The position numbers and the translations under genes are program-made. A model generated the notes under the pieces. The model was not told where the DNA came from and did no database searches. It saw only the letters and a list, made by a program, of their open reading frames with translations. Below, piece by piece: positions 1 to 8,200 of a stretch of DNA of 23,594 nucleotides (positions are counted from its first letter, which is position 1; the number at the start of each line of letters is the position of its first letter). The stretch is from a virus. Location of the stretch: positions 1 through 23,594 of the IMG/VR virus record IMGVR_UViG_3300030419_001131; one strand, given 5' to 3'.

Positions 1-113
1 ACATTAACGTTGTATGCCTGTTCGGTATCATAAAACCTATATCCTTTTTCTGCCATTATCTTCATATAGCGTTCCTTGATAAAAAATGCATGCAACCCCG
101 TTACTTTTGCCAT
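1..113 (-). CDS. Partial gene of unknown function (N-terminus only)
   Basis: Only the first 37 codons lie in the window; the rest is beyond the left edge. The start ATG at 113 is preceded by a good AAGGAGT Shine-Dalgarno sequence about 7 bases upstream. The reading begins MAKVTGLHAFFIKERYMKIM and continues with a short basic and aromatic stretch. It lies 24 bases downstream of the ClpP-like gene and is probably co-transcribed with it. I do not recognise the family and infer no function. Confidence 0.6.
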   Translation of the reverse strand, partial: MAKVTGLHAFFIKERYMKIMAEKGYRFYDTEQAYNVN

Positions 114-137
114 TTTAACTCCTTGCAATAAATAGTT

Positions 138-779
138 TCAAATAATTTTATCGGCAATACCAAGTTCAACTGCTTCGGCAGCAGTTAAATAAACATTAAC
201 TTTTCTAGCTAACAATTTTTTGATATACGCCTTCGTCATATCTGTCTCGCGAGATAAAGCTTTAATATACTGCTCCTGACACCATCTCACTTCGTCCATC
301 TCGTTTTCCAAGTTATGAATTGCGCCAGCATGACCACCAATAACACTATGAATCATAATTCGACAATTCTCGCCCACTCTTCGCTCGCCTTTGGTTCCAG
401 CGGCTAATAAGATGACGCCGGCCGACATTACCTTGCCCATACCCAAAGTCTTGATTGTGCAATCTTGACGAATACTTCTCATCATATCGTAAATCGCAAA
501 CATTTCATGAGCACCGCCGCCGGCTGTTGAAATTAAAAATTCAAATGGCTCACAAATCGTTTTTGTCCCTTTACTTAAATCCTTCGGATTAACTGGTACC
601 TCTTGTTTGCCGTTCTCGTGTAACAACAACATTGTGTACAATATGTCTGCTGTCTTTTCTTCATCCAGATCCCCGCAAAGACCGAAGGTTCTCAAATCTG
701 GCTCTTGTGCTACTGCTATCAGTTGAGAGGGCTCGTTTCCCTCATCGGACTCTTCCTCTGTTTTATCATTGAACTTCAT
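138..779 (-). CDS. ClpP-like serine protease with Ser-His-Asn triad
   Basis: A 213-aa protein of the ClpP/crotonase-fold protease family, close to the usual ClpP length of about 200 aa. Visible landmarks are the substrate-strand region STAGGG (residues 84-89, like NSPGG of ClpP), the nucleophile Ser119 in GKVMSAGV, the catalytic His144 in MIHS, and the C-terminal segment YLTAAEAVELGIADK, equivalent to FLSAPEAVEYGLVD of E. coli ClpP. By that alignment the third triad residue is Asn195, not Asp. An insertion of about 15 residues (56-75) lengthens the loop before the first core strand. Residues 1-25 are acidic and poorly conserved. The ATG overlaps the stop of the preceding 125-aa gene (ATGA), so translation is probably coupled. 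No Clp ATPase is seen here. It could be a capsid maturation protease or a ClpP that modifies the host machine; the sequence does not decide between them. Confidence 0.85.
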   Translation of the reverse strand: MKFNDKTEEESDEGNEPSQLIAVAQEPDLRTFGLCGDLDEEKTADILYTMLLLHENGKQEVPVNPKDLSKGTKTICEPFEFLISTAGGGAHEMFAIYDMMRSIRQDCTIKTLGMGKVMSAGVILLAAGTKGERRVGENCRIMIHSVIGGHAGAIHNLENEMDEVRWCQEQYIKALSRETDMTKAYIKKLLARKVNVYLTAAEAVELGIADKII

Positions 780-1153
780 TTGTTTTTCCTGTCTAGTATT
801 GTTTTAGAATGACTTTCTATGGCCGTTGACCAGTCATAGTACTCTATTGTAGAGCGCAATGCGGGGGGATACATAGAAATCAACTTCTTGATGATTGAAT
901 CTTTCCACATACCTGTTGCATGCTCGTCCATATTCTTTGTTATTTTTTGCATGTTTTCGTCAACGCCAAATTGCTCCATGTGTAAATATTTGAGCGTTCG
1001 CATGTATGCCACATCTTCTTCAAGGCTAACTATCATAGCTAAAATGTCAGCTTCTAGTTGCTTGTATATCTTAATTCTATTGCCCAAAAGAAATAATCTG
1101 CCAAATATTGAACTTATGATTATTCCCGTTAAAATCCATAGACTTATTTCCAT
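776..1153 (-). CDS. Small membrane protein with one N-terminal transmembrane segment
   Basis: A 125-aa protein with a single hydrophobic segment near the start (about residues 3-24, ILTGIIISSIFGRLFLLG), then a soluble, helical-looking part with a charged heptad-like stretch (KQLEADILAMIVSLEEDVAYMRTL region, about 31-55). This layout suggests an inner-membrane anchor with the C-terminal part on one side. The ATG at 1153 has a GGGAG Shine-Dalgarno sequence. The gene sits directly after a rho-independent terminator and overlaps the ClpP-like gene by four bases. I do not recognise the family. An i-spanin-like role is possible on architecture alone, but no partner gene is adjacent. Confidence 0.65.
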   Translation of the reverse strand: MEISLWILTGIIISSIFGRLFLLGNRIKIYKQLEADILAMIVSLEEDVAYMRTLKYLHMEQFGVDENMQKITKNMDEHATGMWKDSIIKKLISMYPPALRSTIEYYDWSTAIESHSKTILDRKNK

Positions 1154-1165
1154 TCACCACTCCCA

Positions 1166-1204
1166 TTAAAATAAAACCACAGCTAAATATTATCATAGCT
1201 GTGG
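1166..1204 (-). terminator. Rho-independent terminator
   Basis: A perfect 9-bp inverted repeat, CCACAGCTA at 1177-1185 and TAGCTGTGG at 1196-1204, has a 10-base loop. In the minus direction the stem is followed at once by TTTTATTTTAA (1176-1166). It lies between the stop of the acidic 191-aa gene and the start of the 125-aa membrane protein, so it should end transcripts from the replication block. Confidence 0.85.
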
Positions 1205-1231
1205 CCCCATTTTAATGTTTATTGTTATTTA

Positions 1232-1807
1232 TTATCTGTTGATTTTCATCAGACGGGCTGCTACTCGACGGGTGACCTCATTGATAACGTCATCGGTTAG
1301 TTGACCCTCGTACATGCCGCCGCCTCTATTGGCTGGCTCTTCTTCGGCTGCGCCAAGCTCTGCGCCCCCTTCGGGTGGAAGCTCTTCGTCGCCCATGGGC
1401 GCTTCCGCGCCAAGGTCGGCGGGCTCTTCCAGACCAGCTTCAGGCTCTTCGGCGGGCAGTTCCTCACCCCCTTCGCCGCCTTCGACGCCAACTTCTACGC
1501 CGGTCACGCTTTGGATAGCATCGGCAATAGCGGACACCAACTCCTCGACGCCTTCTTCACTCATTGGATCGGCAGCTGGTTCATCTCCAACGGGATCCGC
1601 CAACTCGTCTTCTGGCATCTCTGCTTCGGGTTCTCCTAGTTCCATGGGTTCTAGTGCGGCATCTTCCTCACCTTCACCGGGTAGGGGCTCCTCATCTTCT
1701 TGCTCATAAATTGATGTATACCACTCTTCATTGATGGGCTTAACATCAGCAAGCTTTAAGAACCTACGAACCACGCTCTCATTTAGTAACGGTTTTTTGG
1801 TGCTCAT
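1232..1807 (-). CDS. Acidic low-complexity phage protein with conserved ends
   Basis: A 191-aa protein in three parts. Residues 1-25 contain a positively charged helix (LNESVVRRFLKLADV). Residues about 30-160 are very rich in Glu, Ala, Pro and Gly. The last 25 residues form a second basic helix (DDVINEVTRRVAARLMKI). The middle gives the DNA a locally higher GC content and creates long open frames on the other strand that are not genes. The ATG at 1807 has AGGAG 11 bases upstream. The 94-base gap upstream (1808-1901) holds AT-rich DNA with no promoter I can defend. A disordered acidic linker between two short helices fits a scaffold or prohead-core type protein, and the ClpP-like gene lies close by, but this is inference and the family is not firmly recognised. 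Confidence 0.7.
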   Translation of the reverse strand: MSTKKPLLNESVVRRFLKLADVKPINEEWYTSIYEQEDEEPLPGEGEEDAALEPMELGEPEAEMPEDELADPVGDEPAADPMSEEGVEELVSAIADAIQSVTGVEVGVEGGEGGEELPAEEPEAGLEEPADLGAEAPMGDEELPPEGGAELGAAEEEPANRGGGMYEGQLTDDVINEVTRRVAARLMKINR

Positions 1808-1901
1808 TCTATTGTCTACTCCTAAAAATATAATTTTGCAAAACGGTACTTGGTACGTTCAAAGTAAATAGTATTTAAGTTTGGTAAATGACCTTTTTTT
1901 G

Positions 1902-2147
1902 TCATGGCGAGTGGAAAAGCTCTAAATTTTTCTTCTTAAGCTTCTCTAAGGCTTTTTGCTCTATTTGTTTTATTCGAACAAAGCTAACGCCTTCTCGCAC
2001 CGCTACCTCTCTCAAAGTTAAATTACCGTGCTTCCTAACAGTAATTAGTGTGCAATTCAAATCTTCCTCATAATCTATCCACATTCTACAATCCTTGTTT
2101 GGGCACGAAACATTCTTGTCCAAACACATCTTCTCACACAGCCTCAT
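1902..2147 (-). CDS. Mini sigma-70 region-4-like protein with Cys cluster
   Basis: An 81-aa protein. Residues about 44-71 (TLREVAVREGVSFVRIKQIEQKALEKLKK) follow sigma-70 region 4.2, whose consensus runs [28 protein letters not shown], so this is a helix-turn-helix that should read -35-like DNA or bind a polymerase partner. Residues 1-32 carry five cysteines (4, 8, 15, 20, 32) around SCPNKDCRMWIDYE, a plausible zinc site. No sigma region 2 is present, so it cannot melt a promoter alone. A co-activator, anti-sigma or middle/late transcription switch is a reasonable inference. The ATG overlaps the stop of the upstream ribbon-helix-helix gene (ATGA), and an AAGGAG lies about 15 bases upstream. 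Confidence 0.75.
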   Translation of the reverse strand: MRLCEKMCLDKNVSCPNKDCRMWIDYEEDLNCTLITVRKHGNLTLREVAVREGVSFVRIKQIEQKALEKLKKKNLELFHSP

Positions 2148-2482
2148 AATTCTGGATACTCCTTTTCAATAATGTCAAATATATTCGACACTTCTCCTTC
2201 ATCTAAAACAAACTTGTCTTTTATGCGCTTCCCTTCTTCTCGTAAAGATTTACTCTTCGCCCTTTGAACTTTACTTTTAATATAACTGTTGGGATACAAA
2301 TGCTCATCGGCCCACCGCATAAAGCTGTCATCTTCCCGCAAGTAGGACGCAACAGCGATACGCATAAACTTGCTCAGTGTCAAACCATCGGAATGAAGCT
2401 TAATCTTTAAATCAGCCTTTTCACGTTCCGTAATTCGGACAACGATTCTCTCTTTAGCTTCAGTCTCGTCATTCTTACCCAT
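2144..2482 (-). CDS. Ribbon-helix-helix-like DNA-binding protein
   Basis: A 112-aa protein. Residues about 12-50 (ERIVVRITEREKADLK, then LTLSKFMRIAVASYLRED) fit the ribbon-helix-helix pattern: a short beta strand followed by two helices, as in Arc/MetJ/CopG-type regulators and relaxosome proteins. The remainder is charged and helical with no motif I recognise. The ATG at 2482 shares one base with the TAA of the IMPDH-like gene, and its own stop overlaps the sigma-like gene, so three genes are translationally chained. It is likely a phage transcription regulator, with no target visible. Confidence 0.65.
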   Translation of the reverse strand: MGKNDETEAKERIVVRITEREKADLKIKLHSDGLTLSKFMRIAVASYLREDDSFMRWADEHLYPNSYIKSKVQRAKSKSLREEGKRIKDKFVLDEGEVSNIFDIIEKEYPEL

Positions 2483-3516
2483 TATAGCTCTCTCAAAATA
2501 TGAGTTGAGCTTTCAACCTGAGCCGAGTGAGTCTGTCTAATAAATTTAACTTTGGCCTGGAACTGCTTCACCGTTCTCGCTCCCGAATAGGAAAATCCAC
2601 TCCGAATGCCATTTGCTAGTTGTTCCATTATTGGCTTTACGCTGCCCTTGTAAGGAATGGTCGTAGAAATACCCTCCAAAGAGGAAGCCTTGCCTCTCCA
2701 ATCAACTTGTGCGGCGGCGCTGGCCATGCCTCGATATTGTTTCCGTGGCTCTCCAGTAGGCGAACGGTGTACCTCACCGGGTGATTCCATTGTGCCAGCC
2801 AGCAGTGAGCCAACCATAACAAAATCTGCGCCGGCTGCAAGAGACTTGACTATATCTCCTGAGTTTTTAATACCACCGTCAGCGATCAAGACCACATCAC
2901 GGTCTGTTTTTGCACAATCGTAGACTGATTGAAAGGTGGGGATACCGTGACCAGTTTGAATCCTAGTGGAGCAGATGGAGCCTCCCCCAATGCCAATGCG
3001 AACACTGTTTGCTCCCCAGTCAGCCAAGTCATTAGTAGCCTGTAGCGTAGCTACGTTGCCAGCCATAATATGCACCTCGTCGCCAAGAGCGCGTCTTATA
3101 TTCTCAATCCCTTGCTTCATAAGAACGTGGTGTCCGTGAGCTACGTCAATACAAAGAACCCTAGCGCCGGCGTCATAGAGAGCCCATGCGCGCTCTTCAT
3201 AGTCACCAGTGACCCCGATAGCTGCGGCAGCAACCGCTTTAGGGTCTTCAGCTACAAGGCGATCAATTATATCAACTTGTTTTTCGATTGTGTTGTATCT
3301 GTGAATGATGCCTAAACCTCCCGAGTTGCGCATAGCAACTGCCATGGCCGTCTCGGTTACTGTATCCATTGGGCTGGATATAACTGGCACCTGTAAATGG
3401 TGGCGAGCATCTAAATCTGCTCCAATATCAACCTCGCTTCTGGTTTGAATAGTAGAAAACTGTGGCTCAATCAGCACATCATCAAAACTTAATCCCATCT
3501 TCGTCCATGTCATCAT
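2482..3516 (-). CDS. CBS-less IMP dehydrogenase / GMP reductase family enzyme
   Basis: A 344-aa TIM-barrel enzyme that acts on IMP or GMP with NAD(P). IMPDH-type features are SSPMDTVTE (48-56), GGLGIIHR (66-73), IDVAHGHH (123-130), the Cys loop [11 protein letters not shown] (175-185, nucleophile Cys182), the phosphate-binding [11 protein letters not shown] (211-221), [14 protein letters not shown] (235-248) and YRGMAS (261-266). The two CBS domains of most IMPDHs (about 120 aa between residues 90 and 100 here) are absent, so the length matches GMP reductase. The flap after YRGMAS is short ([16 protein letters not shown]) and lacks the Arg-Tyr pair of IMPDH. The activity is therefore open between IMPDH (toward GTP) and GMP reductase (back to IMP). 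It overlaps both neighbours; the ATG at 3516 follows GGAGAAGA. Confidence 0.88.
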   Translation of the reverse strand: MMTWTKMGLSFDDVLIEPQFSTIQTRSEVDIGADLDARHHLQVPVISSPMDTVTETAMAVAMRNSGGLGIIHRYNTIEKQVDIIDRLVAEDPKAVAAAAIGVTGDYEERAWALYDAGARVLCIDVAHGHHVLMKQGIENIRRALGDEVHIMAGNVATLQATNDLADWGANSVRIGIGGGSICSTRIQTGHGIPTFQSVYDCAKTDRDVVLIADGGIKNSGDIVKSLAAGADFVMVGSLLAGTMESPGEVHRSPTGEPRKQYRGMASAAAQVDWRGKASSLEGISTTIPYKGSVKPIMEQLANGIRSGFSYSGARTVKQFQAKVKFIRQTHSAQVESSTHILREL

Positions 3517-3806
3517 TCTTCTCCTTCTTCTTCATTGTATTTGCTGTTCATGTGATCATAAAATTCTTTTATAAGACTCTGGGCTGTCTCCCAGCACGTT
3601 GGACAATATAAATTTACCTTTTGTTCTTTTTCTCGCACAGCAACGAACCATGTAGTGACCTGTTCTTTATCGGTCTTATCAAAATCTAGACCACAAGTTA
3701 AGCAGCGGTCTGGTATCTTGTCGAATAGCCCTATTTTTTCTTCCAATTCTTTGTTGCCTTTCTTTTCTTGCTGCTTCTTTAATCTTCTTCGCTCTTTTCG
3801 GTTCAT
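3513..3806 (-). CDS. Small zinc-ribbon protein
   Basis: A 97-aa protein with a very basic start (MNRKERRRLKKQQEKK) followed by two CxxC knuckles, CLTC near residue 35 and CPTC near residue 68, about 30 residues apart, as in a zinc ribbon. The C-terminus ends in an acidic tail (NEEEGEE). Basic-start zinc-ribbon proteins of this size are common in phages and usually lack an assigned function; nucleic-acid or polymerase binding is the natural guess. It overlaps the Dam methylase upstream and the IMPDH-like gene downstream by ATGA junctions. Confidence 0.65.
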   Translation of the reverse strand: MNRKERRRLKKQQEKKGNKELEEKIGLFDKIPDRCLTCGLDFDKTDKEQVTTWFVAVREKEQKVNLYCPTCWETAQSLIKEFYDHMNSKYNEEEGEE

Positions 3807-4288
3807 CTGCCCAGTGCTCCCATAAGCGGGTTGCCGCCCGTGTTTGTGTGCTTCCTAAAGACAACAACTGCCGATGGAAAAGGGGCACTGTTTTCGCTGT
3901 CGCCAAACTTTAATCTTCCCTTGACAAAAAATACAAGTTCGGCCTTCATAACATAGTCGTGCCAGTATTTTGTATCTGTTCTGGCAGGAATTAGCATGAC
4001 GACTTTCGTATCCACATCTTGTTGAGTTTCTTCGTGAGCTTTTTTAATCCACTTGCCAATGTCTCGACCATACGGAGGATTAACAAATACTGTATGACCC
4101 TGCCAACTCTTTGAGAGGCCGTCTTCAGCTTCGGTATAAAAATTGGCACACTTTGTGTTATGCGGAGTCGCACAAGGATCCAAATCAAAAGGCCCAAATC
4201 TCCAATTCAATTTATCAAAAAAATCTTTCGGGGTTTCCCACAGATTAGTTTTGCTGGAAAACAATACTGCCTGCGTTGCCTTATTCAT
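3803..4288 (-). CDS. dam: Phage DNA N-6-adenine methyltransferase (Dam family)
   Basis: A 161-aa protein of the short phage Dam family. Key features are WETPKDFFDKL (17-27), the DPC motif (37-39), which is part of the SAM site in this family, the catalytic NPPYG (70-74) and the hydrophobic strand VVMLIPART. It should transfer a methyl group from SAM to N6 of adenine in a short recognition sequence. The frame is open further upstream to 4411, but I chose ATG 4288 because it has a GGGAG Shine-Dalgarno sequence 6-7 bases upstream, starts just before the family core and overlaps the dUTPase by only 8 bases. No cognate restriction enzyme is adjacent, although an HNH gene lies two genes upstream. 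Protection of phage DNA is the likely role. Confidence 0.85.
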   Translation of the reverse strand: MNKATQAVLFSSKTNLWETPKDFFDKLNWRFGPFDLDPCATPHNTKCANFYTEAEDGLSKSWQGHTVFVNPPYGRDIGKWIKKAHEETQQDVDTKVVMLIPARTDTKYWHDYVMKAELVFFVKGRLKFGDSENSAPFPSAVVVFRKHTNTGGNPLMGALGR

Positions 4289-4763
4289 CTGTGCTCCCCA
4301 GTGCGCCAGTGCCCCTTTCACTGATGGTGATCGGGTACCAACCATATAGATTTCCGTTTTGTGTCTCCATCGCCCTAAAGGGCACCACTGGTACGAGAAC
4401 TGCTTGGGCAATCTTATCTTTGGGGCTTAGAACCTGCGGCTCTTGCCCAACATTGTGAAGGTTTACGAAGACCTCCCCGTCGTATCCACTATCGACCACA
4501 CAGGCCCCTACAAGCAAAGAACGCTTGTAGGCAACGCTAGATCTGTTTTTGATCTCTAGCATATACCCATGAGGCACACCAAATCTGTAGCCAGTTGGAA
4601 CCAACACGCTCTGTCCAGGCTCAATTGTAATACTGTCGTTTAACTCGTGAACGATGATGCTCTCAGGCTCAGGGTTAAAAAACAAGTCCAACCCTGCATC
4701 ACTGGGGTTTGCCCTTGTTGGTGGCACCACGTCTTCTCTTACTCTGCTATATTCAAGAATCAT
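4281..4763 (-). CDS. dut: dUTP diphosphatase (dUTPase)
   Basis: A 160-aa trimeric-type dUTPase that hydrolyses dUTP to dUMP and pyrophosphate, keeping uracil out of DNA and feeding dTMP synthesis. All five motifs are visible: I, SDAGLDL (21-27); II, KNRSS (72-76); III, VVDSGYDGEV (89-98, catalytic Asp91); IV, KIAQAVLVP (117-125); V, RGTGALGST (150-158). Motif V differs from the usual RGxGGFGST: the aromatic residue that stacks on uracil is Leu here. Length is normal for the family. The ATG at 4763 has AAAGGAGA just upstream and overlaps the HNH gene by 11 bases. It works with the dCMP deaminase at the other end of the window. Confidence 0.92.
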   Translation of the reverse strand: MILEYSRVREDVVPPTRANPSDAGLDLFFNPEPESIIVHELNDSITIEPGQSVLVPTGYRFGVPHGYMLEIKNRSSVAYKRSLLVGACVVDSGYDGEVFVNLHNVGQEPQVLSPKDKIAQAVLVPVVPFRAMETQNGNLYGWYPITISERGTGALGSTDE

Positions 4764-5283
4764 TTAATTTCTCCTTTAATTTTCCAATTTGTTTGTTTCT
4801 TTTTTGCACTTCTGCCAATATCTCTTCTACATTATAAACTAAATCCGCACCTTTTGCAACATTACATTCACTACAACTGGTAACTAAATTATCAATAGTG
4901 TCGGCACCGCCTTTACTAGCTGGGTGAATATGATCAGCATGTAATATTAAATTGTCCGTATTCCAAGTGGCCCTGCCACAATAGATGCAGCGAAAATTAT
5001 CTCTGTTAAAAACTAGAAACCTTAATTTACCTGCGCTATATTCCGAAAACCCTCTTGCCTTCCTTTTATCCTTCATGCTCTGACGAGAACACGCCTTACT
5101 GCAATATTTATGTGTAGCTGATTTTATCCTGTACTCTTGTCCGCAATGTTCGCAACTGCCAGACAGGGAACCTCTACTTCTTATAATGAATTCGTCATCA
5201 TTTAGTCTTTTCGTAGTAGCCCATGCCGACTTATCTGTGTGATCAAAGCTTTCAAAGAAGCTCATCTTAGATTTTTTACTCAC
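4753..5283 (-). CDS. HNH endonuclease with extra zinc finger
   Basis: A 176-aa nuclease. Residues 44-65 hold a Cys4 finger (C44, C47, C61, C65). The HNH core spans 88-145: RFLVFNRDNFRC, Cys99/Cys102, ADHIHPASKGG with Asp117-His118, Asn132, and Cys137/Cys140, giving the usual structural zinc plus a metal-dependent active site. A lysine-rich helix ends the protein. The frame starts with GTG at 5283 behind an AGGAT site; an in-frame ATG six codons later has no visible ribosome site. It lies three bases after the polymerase stop and overlaps the dUTPase. It may be a free-standing homing-type endonuclease next to a polymerase gene or a packaging/defence nuclease; neighbours do not settle which. 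Confidence 0.85.
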   Translation of the reverse strand: MSKKSKMSFFESFDHTDKSAWATTKRLNDDEFIIRSRGSLSGSCEHCGQEYRIKSATHKYCSKACSRQSMKDKRKARGFSEYSAGKLRFLVFNRDNFRCIYCGRATWNTDNLILHADHIHPASKGGADTIDNLVTSCSECNVAKGADLVYNVEEILAEVQKRNKQIGKLKEKLNDS

Positions 5284-5286
5284 ATC

Positions 5287-8200
5287 TTATCCTAGAAGTT
5301 TAAAATTGTGCCTCAGTGATCTTGTTGAAAATCCCCACTCTGGATTGTAATCAAGCTTGGCCATATATGGCCTATTTATATGCAAATTGTCCCGGCCCGG
5401 TCGGATTCCCCAACATCGGATTTTTGTCAATTTACTTGTCGAATCAATAACCTCTACAATCCAGTAGTCTTTACCGTTTTTTGTTTTTCGCGGAATAATA
5501 TTTCTTGGAACAAACCACGCGATATGTAAATCTGGATCATATTCCGCCAATGGAGGAACACACATCTGTTCTAGCCTTTCTTGTACCTCAAGTGTGATGA
5601 CCTTATTCAAGGGGAACACACCAGTCAAATCAACGAGGTACTGAATTTTTTCAGCCTCTGTGAAATCGCCTTCGGGGGAGTAGAGTTCAATGTTTTCGAC
5701 TAGATTCTTCTCCTTCCTAGGGCGGTCCACAGCGACGGCAGACCAGAAGTGCCTCGCGCCAGTAAACCTACCATCAATGAGGCAGTCTGTTGCGCCACTT
5801 CTAATCAACACATCCAATGCCTTCTTGTTTAATTTGCTGTAAACTATCTCTTCGTTAAAGATGAAACTTTCAACACTCTGGAACGGACGATTGTTAATAA
5901 TCTGCTCAATTGCCGCGATGCCCAAACCCTTTATCGATGTTAGTGGCTGAATTAATGTTTTCTGATCCTGATCGATTTCCCAAACTACGCCAGAAGTGTT
6001 GACGTTGAGAGGGGCGATATTAAAACCAAAGCGCTTAGCTATGTTAATGGCCTTTTCCTTTCTAGACTCTGGCTCTTTGTCGAGGAAAGCCGCCATCCAC
6101 TCAGCAGGGTAATAATTCATCAACCATGCGCATTGGTACGATAGGATTGAGTACGACACTGCGTGTGACTTATTAAAGCCATAACCAGAAAAGTACTCAA
6201 AAGTATCCCACAATCTTTGACTGTTCGACTTTGTGACGCCCTTATCTTGACAGCCTTGCATAAACTTTTTATAAATAATCGTTTTCTTATCATTGCCTTT
6301 TCCTGTGCCTTTCTTAGTAAGTAGTTTACGAAGCGCGTTACCTTCATCAAGGCTCAAATCCTTACCAAGCTTATGAGCGAGTAGTGCAATTTGCTCCTGA
6401 AAGATTAAGAACCCATACGTTTCTTCGGTGATCTCTTGAACAATTGGATGAATATATTTAATATATTGTGGACTCCTCTTAGCCTCTACATAGTCCTTAT
6501 CGACATTAGCGCTAAGAGGCCCCGGTCGAAAGATAGATGTGATAGCAGCAATATCAATAATGCTTGTTGGCTTTGCACGGGTGCAAAACTGCTGCGCTCC
6601 ATTTTCAGTAAACTGAAAGATACCAGCCCATGTGCCGGCATGAAAAATATTCTCGTACACAGACTGATCGCTCATGTCTAACACGTCAGGATGCAGATTT
6701 TGATTATAGTAATCCTTAATATGCTCAAATGTGCAGTCCTCAATTCCATGATGTCTTCGTAAAATATGTTGAATCGCTCCGTCGATCATTCTCAATGTGG
6801 AAAGTCCTAAAATATCGAACTTAATAAATCCCATTGGCTCAAGATGCCTAACGTTCTGGCCTTCTGACCACGGTGTTTGACGAACGCCACCAGAGTTAAT
6901 CAGCGGCATATACTGATCTAGATTTTCCGCCACGACGATCCCGCCGGCATGCCGAGAGCATGAGCGAACTTGGCCAACCAGAGCTTCGACGTGAGTCTTT
7001 ACAAATGGATACTGATTCAAAAAGGTTTGCAGCGTTGTACTGAATTCCATCACCTCTTCAAACGTGGGGCTGTATACCCCGGCCTTGATCCCATGTCGCT
7101 TCTTGGCAGGGCCAATGGCCTCATGGATCATCTTACTAGTCACAGAATTAACTTGTGTAAACTCGATTCCATAAAACTTGGAAATGTCTTTGATTAAACT
7201 TCTGAGCTTGAGTGTGTTCCAGTTAGAAATCGGTGCAACAGTATCTTCTCCCCACTCCTCGATCAAACGCTCTTTGAGCACCATCGGGTCAGCCACATCA
7301 TAATCAATATCGGGATAGTCTGTTGCGTCTGAGCGCAAGAAACGTGAGAACAGCAAACCATATTTAATAGGATCTACCTGAGTAATTCCCAAAACATAGG
7401 CCACTAACGATCCCGCTGCGCTGCCTCGGCCGGGGCCAGTGAGCATGTTGTCTGCTGCTCGATCTGAAATGGCTTTCATCGTAAGGAAGTATTTGCTGAA
7501 TCCTCTGTCAGCAATAACATCAAGCTCTCGCTTTAGACGATCACGGTATACCTCTTCTTGGAGGAGATTTAAATTCTTTAGCCCCTCCAGGCTTAGTTTA
7601 ATAAGAGCGGCATCAGCAGTCATGTCTTCAGGCACCACAAAATCGGGCAAACGAACAGTATTGTCAGGAATAAAGTTATCAATTCTTTCGTGTGCAATCA
7701 TGTGTGTGTTGGTGATCGAGCGCATAACAAGATCGTCATCATATTCGAAATTACAATCAGACGAATACTTCTTGTAAGACTCCCAAATCTGATCTCCGTT
7801 TTTAGGATATAGTTCATACCCGATCTCTTCGACCCCAGGCGGCAATTCATTTGTTTCGTAATCTGGCTTACTCTTACCTAGCCAACCTAGACGCTTATAA
7901 AGTTCGCGGTCTTTCCACGCGGTGGGATTTGGATAATGACTGTCAGCAGTTGTAACAAGTTCTACGCCATACTCTTCGGCAACCTTAATAATATATTGGT
8001 TTAAACGATGCTGATCGTCAATGTTGTTCCACTGCAATTCTCCATACCACCTATCTCCAAAAATGTCTACCATCTTCTCTGTAGTAATCCGCATTCGCCG
8101 CATACACTCTTGTTCGTTAAAGTGGCGCTCGCCATCCTCATTCTGTTCCCAGCTTTGCCAATAATCTTGGGCATACACGCCGCCTAGGCACGCTGAAGAT

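Noticed and set aside
1301-1709. Two long plus-strand frames opposite the acidic 191-aa gene
   Set aside because: They come from GC-rich Glu/Ala/Pro codons read backwards, give Ser/Pro low-complexity products, and lack ribosome sites.
1899-1908. ATGAC / GTCAT inverted repeat around 1881-1895 as a terminator
   Set aside because: The 5-bp stem encloses an A-run instead of being followed by T residues in the transcribed direction.
2172-2178. TTGACA near the end of the ribbon-helix-helix gene
   Set aside because: No -10-like hexamer lies 15-19 bases downstream.
4289-4411. N-terminal extension of the Dam methylase frame to 4411
   Set aside because: The extra 41 codons are dUTPase coding sequence in another frame; ATG 4288 has its own GGGAG and starts at the family core.
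5266-5285. ATG at 5285 as the HNH start
   Set aside because: It is out of frame with the HNH gene and runs into TGA at once; the in-frame GTG at 5283 has a ribosome site.
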